DNA of 64,000 nt from Buteo buteo (Eukaryota; Chordata; Aves; Accipitriformes; Accipitridae), in NCBI RefSeq assembly GCF_964188355.1, contig NC_134173.1:67630671-67694670 (forward strand), in the 5' to 3' direction. This document shows, in pieces, positions 1 to 9,672 of this stretch. The first letter of the stretch is position 1. Every line of letters starts with the position of its first letter. The position numbers and the translations under genes are program-made. The notes below the pieces were generated by a model. The model ran no database searches, had not been told where the DNA came from, and was given only the letters and a program-made list of their open reading frames with translations.

Positions 1-15
1 GGCTTCGAAAAGAAG
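1..15 (+). CDS. 3' tail of a coding exon of an unidentified gene (partial)
   Basis: The window opens inside what looks like an exon. Fifteen bases are followed by AAG|GTAAGT, a perfect vertebrate 5' splice site, at 15/16. If the exon ends in phase 0 the visible codons read Gly-Phe-Glu-Lys-Lys. This phase fits the next plus-strand exon candidate at 1564, which starts in phase 0. Only five codons are visible, so the call depends entirely on the donor and on that phase agreement. It could also be a chance GTAAGT. The intron that follows (16-1563) shows no other convincing plus-strand exon. Confidence 0.4.
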
Positions 16-630
16 GTAAGTGTCCAAATCCCATTCGATTAAGTGCTTCAGGTGCTGGGCTGAAGGTTTCTTGGGAAAAAAAAAATCATTCTCTGAGAAA
101 AACAGGAGAGAGCAAGGCTTTTTTCTTCAATTTGTTGGCACCACCGGCTTGTAAGTGGGTTTATAGAAGTGGTCTGCAGTTGTTTTTTTCAGTGTATGAT
201 TCAGATATTCACTTATGAGGAAAAAGAATGATGTGAAATGAAACTGTTAATTGTATCTGAACTGTAAATCAGGACATCTTCCAGCTATGAATAACAGAAA
301 AGTTCTACCTTTATTAGACAGGATAACTTATTTTAAAAGAACACGAATTTCACTTGCCTTTCGGCGTGCACCCTATTTCAGATATTGCTTTGGTACAGAA
401 GCAAGCTATTGTTCAAGAATTTCTAACTTCATCCCCATCCTCCAAAACAAACCAAGAGGTGTAGGTCCATCCACGAACTATGAAAAACGTCTGTCACCTT
501 TGGGTCCCAGTTTCATGTGTTAGCAAAAACCCCTCACTTCCTCCCGTTAAATGAGGTTAGACCACAGTGATTAATAAACCTCTCCTTATTTTTCGGCTTC
601 TTAAATCATTTGGAGAACAGTTTTGGTTTT

Positions 631-863
631 TTATTGTATCTGCAGAAGGTCTTCAGTCTTTTGATGAATAGGATGCTTGCAGTTATTTGATTTCTTACTC
701 TCATCATTTAATAGAGCATCAGTTCCGATTGCTACTTTCCCACTGGAAGAGCACACCAGATCATGAACGTGATCCCAAAGTGCCACTCCAAAAGAGGATG
801 ATTTTATGGGAGGACGCTTCATATTTACGACATTTCTTACTTTGCTGAAGGATTGCAAAGTAC
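631..863 (-). CDS. Candidate minus-strand terminal coding exon, unrecognised
   Basis: On the minus strand a pyrimidine-rich tract (about 866-895) runs into TTATTTAG at 864-870. From that acceptor a frame stays open for 76 codons (entered after two bases) to a TAA at 631-633. An AATAAA overlaps the stop (629-634), so the 3' UTR would be very short. The peptide contains SSSFGVALWDHVHDLVCSSS, then Ser/Lys/Asn-rich sequence, and ends in LLQIQ. I see no domain. A perfect internal donor-like GTAAGA follows CAAA inside the exon (about 832-837). The exon lies between two plus-strand exon candidates, so if both are real the genes overlap on opposite strands. It may be a nested gene, the end of a divergent non-coding transcript from the island at 16 kb, or chance. 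Confidence 0.22.
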
Positions 864-1563
864 CTAAATAATGTAGTAGAAAAAAAACCCAACCAAACCC
901 AAAACCAAATTAAAACAGCCTATGGGTGCAGGGGTAAAAAAACCTCTCCTGGTCATTAAACTGCTGCTACAATGAAGAGGAAGGTGGCTGCCACTTTCCG
1001 ACTCAGCACAAGAGGTTAGGATGTTCAGAAGACACAGACATCCCACAGGAGTTTCTGGGCTGCATTCAGTTAGTAATGTGTTGTATATGGATAAGAAAGT
1101 GCTGGGGTTTGCTGCTGTTTTGGAGCAATAAAGGAGATAAGCTTATAAAAGAAGCTTCTGAGCCTTGAAATAAAATACAGTAAGTATTTACAGTGCTTGC
1201 CAAACAGCTGTACCAAAATACTACTTGAAATACAAGGAGCATTTTTAACTTCATCTCGCTGGTCCTTTACTTTCAAAGGACATTTCAAGCTACTTCACTT
1301 CCAGAAAAACATTAGGCAAAATATGGCATCAAAGGAAACTAGAAACAAACCATTATGGTGAAAATAAAATTGCATTTATCATATACCCTCATTGTTTTCA
1401 TTTAATAATACAGATTCTTAGGGTTCCAGCTTTTTCTTTTTTCTTGTGTCTAAGTTCTGGTTTTCCAGCCAACTAATAGTCTAAATTACTTCAATATTAT
1501 CAATACAGGATATGCTGGGGGACCATTGGGATGTATAAAAGCACCCCTGTCTGCTTATTTCAG

Positions 1564-1774
1564 CTCCCATTGGAGCCTCTGGAAGTTCCATGTTTCTTCC
1601 AGGGAAACAGATTCGTGCCAGTGGAGGATGCTCTTGAAAATTTTAGCACTGCCTATAAAGAAATCACTTTACTCACCCCTGCCATAACCACTCTTGCTCC
1701 TGTAGCACTTTGCAACCATTGCAGGCAGTTGAGAGATGACAAACATTTCGTCAGTATTAAAAGGAGAATTTCAG
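1564..1774 (+). CDS. Internal coding exon of an unidentified plus-strand gene (CxxC-containing)
   Basis: This is the best protein-coding exon in the window. The acceptor is a long pyrimidine-rich run ending TTATTTCAG at 1563, and the donor is TTTCAG|GTAAGT at 1774/1775. The 211 bp between them are open in the frame starting at the first base: 70 codons plus one base. The peptide begins LPLEPLEVPCFFQGNRF, continues through VPVEDALENFSTAYKEI, and carries a Cys-Asn-His-Cys pair followed by RQLRDDKHF and a basic SIKRRIS end. The CxxC could be half of a zinc-binding site, but no second pair is visible here. Phase agrees with the partial exon at 1-15. I do not recognise the family and assign no function. 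The evidence is splice signals, phase and natural amino-acid composition; no similarity search was possible. Confidence 0.6.
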
Positions 1775-2313
1775 GTAAGTGGAATAGAATTACTGTAAAC
1801 TGGAAATAAGCCAGGCCACTTCAGTTAAAATCTGAATTTATTCAAAACGGAAGGTAGAGGTGGTTGTTTCATCTACAGAGATGAACCATCTTCTAATACT
1901 CTGGATTATTTTTTTAACTATTTTTTTTTGGTTGATCTGTGTTAGAGCCATCTGCCAATGAATTATCAGAAAAATAACACTGAACAACAGGGGATCCTAA
2001 CACATGCAGACAGCTTGGGAAGAGGCTCAGGATTTACTTCCCAGGTTATGGGTTTGCTGTTTCCTCATTTTAAAAAGACATCTATGGGATCTTCTGAAAA
2101 AAGGCTCTGCTGACTAAAAACTAACCTCTGGTTTCCCCTTGAGGTTTCCACGCAAATGAGGCCTAAACCTGCCTAGAAAGAAAAAGAAAAAAAAAAAAAA
2201 AGAAAATTCAAGAAATGAGATAGTTAAGCCGCAGAAGCCGGATTTCATTTCCAGCACAAAACGTTTGACGTTCAGCAAGTTTTATCTACCTTCATGTCAT
2301 TTACTCATCTCAG

Positions 2314-2408
2314 GCATAGCTGTAGAGTCAGTGGGGACAGCCAACGGCGACAACGTTATCCAAGATTCAGAACAACAGCTAGGAAGTCAAAGGGGTTTTT
2401 TTTCCTAA
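2314..2408 (+). CDS. Candidate last coding exon of the same plus-strand gene
   Basis: A reasonable acceptor (ATTTACTCATCTCAG, ending 2313) lies 540 bp after the 1774 donor. Joining phase 1 gives Gly, then IAVESVGTANGDNVIQ, DSEQQLGSQRGFFS and TAA at 2406-2408. An AATAAA at 2717-2722 would give a 3' UTR of roughly 320 nt. The alternative is an exon at 2433-2496 (acceptor CTTCCACAGAG, donor GT|GTGAGTAATG), which also keeps a frame open from the previous exon and reads DLERREGASVWSILLMAVDS. Both cannot be constitutive, and the choice needs transcript data. Acidic, Gln-rich C-termini like the first option are common but not diagnostic. Confidence 0.33.
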
Positions 2409-2716
2409 TTCTGCCATTCACCTTCCACAGAGATCTGGAGCGAAGGGAGGGTGCAAGCGTTTGGAGCATCTTGCTGATGGCAGTGGACTCAGCGGTGTGA
2501 GTAATGCATGTCATGGAAGAATTGCAGTTACTGTGCATCCAGGTGGGAACAGGGCTGGGTGAGACACTGGCCAGGCAGTGACGATACCGCCTCTTAATCG
2601 GCTCTTGTCTATAGGACAGGGTATTTTTTCACATCTCTACAGAGGCCATGCACCTTGTCTCTAAGTGTGCCCAGACTCCACCTTCCTAGGAAATGAGATA
2701 AGTTAGTTTTTCTGAT

Positions 2717-2722
2717 AATAAA
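2717..2722 (+). promoter_or_regulatory. Polyadenylation signal AATAAA
   Basis: Canonical AATAAA about 310 bp after the candidate stop at 2408, in the right orientation for the upstream plus-strand gene. It is followed by GT/T-rich sequence (GGTATGACCTTTGGTGCTG), which could act as the downstream element. If the gene instead continues past 2496 this may be an intronic signal. Confidence 0.35.
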
Positions 2723-3209
2723 GGGTATGACCTTTGGTGCTGAATATTAATGCATAGGAAAAAGTTTTATTTGCCCCTTACCAAAACTATTTGATGTTTG
2801 GAGTTACTGAGCAAACCGTGCTTCAAGTTGCCACCAATGCATGGGAGCCCAAGCTACAAGGCACATCTGCACGGTTGGGCTTGAAGCCATGAGACGCGAG
2901 GGAGAAGTCGCTGGCTGAGAGTGGAGCCGCATGACTCCAGCTGACTTTGATGGCAATGCATCTTTTTCCCACAAGCACTGTTTCCAGTTTCCAGCTTGAT
3001 ATATGAATTGTGGAGCTATTCCTTGTCCTACACAAGTCCGGGAGAAAGCAGCTAGGTAGGTTAGCTCCTGACATGTATTATGGTGATTACATTTTGTTGC
3101 TAAATTCACCCTTCATGTAGGTCTTTCTACAGATCTCGCCATGGCTACTGTTCTGTTGAATACATTGCCATTCAAGGCAAAACCTTTCTTGCAACCATGT
3201 GTAATTTTC

Positions 3210-3794
3210 TGTCCTGGTTTCAGCTGGGATAGAGTTAATTTTCTTTCTAGTAGCTGGTACAGTGCTATGTTTTGGGTTCAGTATGAGAAGAATGTTGATA
3301 ACACACTGATGTTTTCAGTTGTTGCTAAGTAGTGTTTAGACTAAGTCGAGGATTTTTCAGCTTCTGATGCCCAGCCAGCAGGAAGGCTGGAGAGGCACAA
3401 GAAGTTGGGAGGGTTCACAGCCAGGACAGCTGACACAAACTGGCCAAAGGGATATTCCATACCATGTGATGTCATGCCCAGTATATAAAGTGGGGGGAGT
3501 TGACCGGGGGGTTGGATTGCTGCTTGGGAATTAACTGGGTTGGCAGGTGGTGAGCAATTGCATTGTGCATCACTTGTTTTGTATATTCCAATTATTTTAT
3601 TTTTATTATTGTCATTTTATTATTGCTATTATTATAATTATTATTTTCTTCCTTTCTGTTCTATTAAACTGTCCTTATCTCAACCCACGAGTTCTACTTT
3701 TTTCCCCTGATTCTCTCCCCATCCCACTGTGGGGCAAGGGAGTAAACAAGCGACTGAGTGGTGCTTAGTTGCTGGCTGGGGTTAAACCATGACA
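3210..3794 (+). mobile_element. Solo LTR of an avian endogenous retrovirus
   Basis: A 585-bp element begins TGTCCTGGTTTCAGCTGGG and ends GGTTAAACCATGACA, so it has the TG...CA termini of an LTR. It is flanked by identical 4-bp TTTC on both sides (3206-3209 and 3795-3798), consistent with a target-site duplication. One more base upstream (3205) against 3799 mismatches, so a 5-bp duplication would be imperfect. Inside are a TATA box (GTATATAAAG, 3481-3490), an AT-rich stretch (about 3585-3655) and an ATTAAA poly(A) signal (3663-3668), all on the plus strand. No gag, pol or env sequence adjoins it, so it is a solo LTR left by recombination between two LTRs. The terminal motif matches an ERV LTR type that I know to be widespread in neoavian birds. 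I cannot assign a subfamily name. Confidence 0.85.
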
Positions 3795-6700
3795 TTTCCA
3801 TCGCAAAGTTCTATGTCCCAATTATGTGGAATTATGTTTTCCCTGTAGGATCAAAAAGAAAAAAAAAAAAAGAAGAAATAAAGGATTAGGTGCTATGAAT
3901 GAAGATGTTTTAAAATATAAGCTGCAAAAATGGAGCAATCTGACTGGATAACAAAGAGTTCCAAGCAGAGATATTAACACCGCTTGGAACTAATTAGCCC
4001 CATCAGCTTCCTTCATGCTAATTTGTCCATGATGAAAGAGGACAGAAATAGCAGGAGGAAAAAAAGAACTAAAAATTACAGGAATCGTGCTTTATATACA
4101 ACTACTATGAGTAGGCAAACCTCCAAAATTCTGCAGGCTACAGCGTGAGCGTGCGTGATCGAATGCAAAGCCCTACTCCCGCAGCCACGGCCCTTCGGAC
4201 ATCCCCCTGGATCGCCGCAAGTTGCAGTTGCACCCCAGCCCTCCCGTTTCCCAGCACATTTTTTCCTTCCAGGCGCCACGCATGTGCAACGGGCTGCTCG
4301 CAGGGATGCAGCTGCCGGAGCGAGAGCTTCTTTCCAGTCCTTTTTCTTCCATCAATCTGCTCCATGACGACAGCAGAACCAAACAAAGCCTCTCGGTGCA
4401 GGTAGTTCCTGTGTTCTAGTGCCCGGCTGAGTGTCTGACAAAGCCCTTTCTGGCTTGTGGCCAAGGCCGTGCTGCGCTATGGATGAATTAGGGGAAGAGG
4501 GATCAACGCTGCAACTGTGTAGATAGAGCAAAGGTGAACTAAAGGTTTGCACGCTTCCCCGCAGCAGAAAAATATCCCTGCTCTTCCTCCCTGGCAGAAA
4601 GGGGTGTTTGCAGGACCAGGTGGGCTCCTACCCCAGCGCTGGACAGACCCCACGTTCCTCAGCTTCCAGATTTGTTCAGTCTGATGTATGTAGTTTGTTT
4701 AGGTCTATTTACTCTGATATGGGCAATGCCGTTTCCTAGAACTCTTTGGGTGTTCATCTGTCTGCACTACAATCACTCCTTAACTAACTTGGTTTTAGTC
4801 ATGTCGTATGTGTCCCAAGAAAGAAAACCTGCTCTGGAATAACTGCTACCAGAACAAGGCTTTCCAAAAAGAGCGCTTTTGGGAAGCCGGTGTTGAAGTT
4901 GCTAAAAACAAGTAAAAATGTAGAAAATATAGTGAGGATGCTGGATCAGGCAGCAAAGACGACCTTTCCACCCCCAGTTTCTATCAGGGTTTTTTGACTA
5001 TTCCACACTTTACTAATTTACTTTTAGGCTACACATTAAAATCAGGAATAGAGGAGTAACCTGAATCTAAATCCAAAGGATGTAACAAGGTATCTTGCAA
5101 GCATTATGCTACAATCCATGTTCCACGCACATACAAATTTCAGAGGGAAATCAAATGTGATCCATTAGTTTCTCAGGAACCTGAACAAAGATATTTTTGC
5201 CTTGGACTGGGCTGGGTTTTCAACAGTAAACAGCATCACTATGTAACAGCTGCAACCTAGCTTTCAAATATTAGACTTCTTACATTTTATAAGTGTGATG
5301 GACAGGAGAGGAGAAGGGAGAGTTTGGTTGTTTGGGTTTTTTTTACTTTATCAAACAAGTATTTTTCATAGACAGAGATTTTACAAAAAAATCCATCAAA
5401 CTCTAATAGTTCACCACGTATTGGCTGCAGACGTTGTGATTCGCAATGGATTCGGAGAAGAAAAGCTGTATTATTTTGATAAATTGTACTGTTTTATAAT
5501 ACTAATTTGATCTGCAAAATTCCTCTCATCTGGGGTAAAGCAGATTTTTCTTTGGGCACACGTAAAATCTTATTATGTGTTCTCATTATCGTTCATCATT
5601 ATGGTAAAGAGTAAGATAATATTGTATTGTGCCTAGACTTCCACACTTTGAGGGAATGTAAAAGGCTATATGAATATCTTACGAAGTGATTGCAAAATAA
5701 AATTGACATCAAAGTGATTCAACTGTGTAACATATTATTCCTTCCTTGTAAAATTGGATTCTTACTGAAAAAGGCTTTCCTCCTTTTGCATTTGTGAAAG
5801 TAAGGAAAAAAATGAGTCTCCTGCCCTTATGGAACAATATAGCATTTTCCCATGTTTTACAAGGGCAAAAGTACTCATTAGCATCTGTACTTTTATTTGA
5901 AATTTAATATTTGGTGCTTGATTAAAATGAATCCACCCCTTCCCCATTCATTTCACTGTGCTGCCCTAAAACTGAGACCTGAATGTGACACCCATACCAG
6001 TGAACATAAACTGCGAAAGCATTAACGGGGCTCCAGGGGCCAAAATAATCACCAGATATTTATGACCTGCTTAGCAGCTGGAGCAAAATATCTGGGCAGC
6101 GAGGTGACTGCCACGGAGGTCTGTGCAGCTGCGCAGTGTTGCCTGGCCGTGGGGGTTCCCCCATCCCTCAAACTCCTTTTCAAACTCCTTTTTCTTGAAA
6201 TCAGTAGCCAAATCCCGTTGATGTCATGCACTCCTGTTCAGGAATGCTATGTGACAGAAGATTTTTAAGCTCAGTTGGTGTTTCCATGAGGTTCCTCTGT
6301 AAAGGTGCCTGTTGCTGGCCCTCGGGGAGCTCGCTCAGAGGAGCAGTAAATCCCACCGAAGAGCGCTGGCTCCGGGAACAGTCACACCGCGTCCACGCAA
6401 TGCAAAGTGCCGATCTGGTGTGAACTCACTTTACTGGTTCAGATCTGTTGAAAATGCTTTGAATAGAAAGCTTTGTCCTGCCAGAAGTTATGGCAGATCT
6501 GGTGTCCTACCACAGCTGCTCTGAAGTCATCATCAACACCCCATGGTGTGCAGAGCAGGGGTGATGTTGGTACGAATCCCATTTACCCTGCTGGATGCTC
6601 CAGCCGTGCACGGTTTCCATGTTGTGACTACGAGGCCACCACAACTTATTTATTCCCTAATTTAGTTGGCTCTGTGTAAATTAGCTTTCAATTCATACCT

Positions 6701-8018
6701 TCCTTTGTCTTAGTATGCATTGGGAGCCAAATCTCAGCCTCTTCATGAGGCACCACACAAACCACAAAACGCTTATTGACTCTAACAGGGCCAGGATTAC
6801 AACCTTAATTTTGCAATCTTTCTTTAATCTTCTCTTAATTAATTTAATTCTGATATCATTATCTAGATTGCCCCATTCATTTAGCATCACAGCATCTATC
6901 TCTTCGTTCTCACTGGAAGGCTTTGGTAACTTTGCAAATGTTGCAGCTCTATCTCCCATTCCTACCTTTTGATCTTTACTAACAACCTTCCTTTAATGTC
7001 TGCTGAGCTCAGCCTTTTATCAGACAAAGCACTCCACCCTCCCTGGTAGAGGGGGCACTGCTCTGATCAACGTAGGCATGAGGAGCTGAATTTCTACCGT
7101 CTGCCTCTCCAGGTGATCCTGCTGGCCCGTCCTGGCTCTCCAGTCAGTTTTAAAACCGGTTCAGCCAAATCCGATTTAAAACTGAAGGGCAGGCAGGATT
7201 TCATGAAGTTTTACAGCTCGTTCCAGTTTTAACTAATTTCAGGACCAGCATTCAGGTCTCTGCTGGGGGGGTTCTTCTAGAGATCGCCTTGGGTGGACAA
7301 TTCTGGTGTGGGTGGGAAAAGGCAGTAACCCACAGCTTGCAGGGAGCAATTTAGGTTGAAAAGTATATAATCCATACCATGCTCTTGTTCCATTTACTTT
7401 GGTTTATGAAATGAGCTCAGCTGATGCCTTTTTTTTTTTTTTTTTTGCGTAGCCACACAAAAATACCATGCTGCCGCCATACGTACGGTTAATCTTAATG
7501 GCACCACCTAAGTACAGACAAGCTGTGCCCTCTTCTCCTTGGCCTCCGTGTGACTGTGGCTCAGCCGGTGTGAAGCAGGGACCCAGTGAAGAGGACAGGC
7601 ATTGCAGCCGGGTCAGGGCGAGAGAAGCCCAGGGGTCAGGGTGCAGACTGGCAGGACTTGCACCAGGACCCCCCACTGGCCCCCAACCCATCCTGTACCA
7701 CTGGAATAAAAATGCTTATTTTGGTATAATCTCTTTCTAGGTGGAAAAAAATCATATTAGCATGACTATGCCCCTACTACACTGCTGTAACTCATTGGAT
7801 TTTTTTAAAATGTGTAAATCTTGGGATAATGAGCTCACAAAAATGCTGAGGCAAGTTGGGCTGTGGAGTTAGGCAGTCATTTCCAGTGTGCCATACACGA
7901 TCCAGCCCTTTGGTCCCTGCAGTAAATGCTTGGTGATTTATCTCTATATTGAGCTACCTCCTGCTGACAGTGGAGCGTGGTGAAATAGCGGGCATGCTGC
8001 ATATCCTCATGCCCTTCG
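3795..8018. other. Intergenic spacer, no gene seen
   Basis: About 4.2 kb with no convincing exon. It contains an A-rich tract just after the LTR (about 3851-3876), a 12-bp tandem duplication (6168-6191), and a T17-18 run near 7431-7446. The block 4140-4620 is moderately CpG-containing, but I see no start site or splice donor in it. The 6693-6972 block is AT-rich and open in a long frame on both strands; it is discussed as a finding rather than called a gene. Confidence 0.6.
6168..6191. repeat. 12-bp tandem duplication
   Basis: TCAAACTCCTTT occurs twice in direct succession (6168-6179 and 6180-6191). It is a simple short duplication in intergenic DNA with no visible function. Confidence 0.8.
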
Positions 8019-8220
8019 TCACAGACTCACGGATGGGTTGAGGTTGGAAGGGACCTCTGGAAGTCATTTGGTCCACCCCTCTTGCTCAAGCAGGGCCACC
8101 TTGAGCAGGCTGCCCAGGACCATGACCTTTTGACTAGGACCATGGCTTCTGAATATCTCCAAGGATGGAGATGCCACAACGTCCCTGAGCAACCTGTGCC
8201 AGTGCTCAGTGATCAACATC
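8019..8220 (-). mobile_element. CR1 LINE fragment, minus orientation
   Basis: Reading plus, the stretch has the reverse-complement signature of a CR1 3' end: a degraded ATAGAATCAT-like start, then GGTTGGAAGGGACCTCTGG, then a CCACCTTGAGCAGGCTGCCC-type segment, CCAAGGATGGAGATGCCACAAC and AACCTGTGCCAGTGCTCAGT. The element therefore points to the minus strand, is 5'-truncated as most avian CR1 copies are, and has lost its coding region. Divergence from the consensus I remember is moderate, suggesting an old insertion. Boundaries are approximate to about 15 bp. Confidence 0.85.
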
Positions 8221-8658
8221 CCGGTCACGACTGCTTTGCAGGGTGGGTCCTGTTGTTACGCATGATTTAACACAGAGGATGTCAATTTTCAGAGGTGCTG
8301 TGCAGGTCCCATTGCCTCCAACCACCGTTGGGGATGCTCGTTGCTTTTAACGATCAGGCAAAAAACCTGCTGCGGTTTTCCTCTCCTGAAGCAGTAACGA
8401 TTTCTGGATGAAAAGATAGCAGAGAAAGGATAAATCTGGGGTACAGACAGATACAAGTGCACTGCCGGCCCTCTGCCAGTTTTTTGCTGGGTAACTTTAA
8501 ACTCTGATGCACTCTGGCTCTCAGGCGAGGCACGTTTTCAGAAGCTCTCAGATGTCAGTGGATGCAAAGCTCAGCTGAAACTGAGCACAAATGGAAAATC
8601 CTGTCCTTCGGTCTCTCTTGGCACATCAAGGATTTGCTTTGACCTCTTTAAAACTTAC

Positions 8659-8763
8659 CTGTTCTGCCCTCGTTTTCTCACTTCCATGCACTTGTACCTA
8701 TCGGGATCATTTGGCTATAAGACAAACCAACCAAACAGATCGGCGTGGCTACACTGTCATGAG
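8659..8763 (-). ncRNA. Candidate non-coding exon on the minus strand
   Basis: On the minus strand a T-rich acceptor (TTATTTTTTTTCTCAG, AG at 8765-8764) is followed after 105 bp by AGAACAG|GTAAGT, a perfect donor at 8659/8658. All three frames contain stops, so if spliced it is non-coding or untranslated. A further minus-strand donor, GAGAG|GTAAGA, lies at 11347/11346, and a minus-strand acceptor at 864 starts an exon ending in AATAAA. Together these could belong to an antisense or divergent RNA from the CpG island near 16 kb. This is inference from splice motifs only, and pairs like this occur by chance in tens of kilobases. Confidence 0.22.
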
Positions 8764-9644
8764 CTGAGAAAAAAAAATAACATCCTTAAATCCTGAGGAC
8801 AGAGACTGGGCACTGGCAGGAAGGCAAATAACAGCACACAGCATCTGTGTAGTGCTGGTTTTCTTGGAGCGATAGTCTATTTATGTGACGCTTTTCATCC
8901 AACGCGTGCTTTCTCTACCCATCAGCGCCGAGGTGATGCTATGCAGCATGACAACAAAATAAGCTGCTCTGCCTAGTGGTGGAAAGGTCTTTTCCCAGCA
9001 CATACTACAGTTTGCTTAGATGGGTGGCTAAAAATGGTGTGTTTATTTTAATGAAGATTGATAGTCAACGTGAATATGCTGCCTGCCTCGCTTCTCTGCT
9101 GGATGCTCAGCAGAGAGCCTGGCAAACCTTAAACAATGGGATGGCCTGTTGATTTGGGGATTAAAAGCTGCCTGTGGAAGAGCACGCTGAGAAAATGTGC
9201 TGAGAGCTTCTGCTGAAGGGGCTAATTCATAGTCTAGTCAAGTAGCTTCATAACCATGTCTATCATGAAAATTTGTTATCAGCATACTGTTTGAATCACA
9301 GATCAATGCACACTGATTTTGGCAAATCTAATTAGATTTGATGGGGAAGAACATGTTTGCATTTTTTAGGCTCTGTAGTTCCCATCTTTTTACATGTAAT
9401 TTCTGTTTTGATTTGTTTAACAGTGATTGAGGGTTGTGAATCATGATACTGCAGAGACATCAGCCATGGTTATCCCACTCCCTCAGCCAACTCCATTGAT
9501 CACCCAATGCTGAGAATGGGAGACTGGGAGTCAGGACTCCAGTGTCTCCCAGTTACACCAGCCAGAAGTCAATGTGTGCTCCCTGTATGGCTACAGGCAA
9601 GATATTTTACATACTTGCACCTCAGTTTATTTATCTGTGAACTT

Positions 9645-9672
9645 GGATATATATAGCAGATATATATATATG
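9645..9672. repeat. Short TA microsatellite
   Basis: Two TATATA-type runs, GGATATATATAG and AGATATATATATATG, separated by a few bases. A simple-sequence tract in intergenic DNA; not a promoter by context. Confidence 0.8.

Noticed and set aside
631..863. Short resemblance of the minus-strand peptide (DLVCS, K, IG spacing) to shieldin subunit 2 as I remember it
   Set aside because: The match is under ten residues and from memory, and the rest of the peptide does not agree. Not used for naming.
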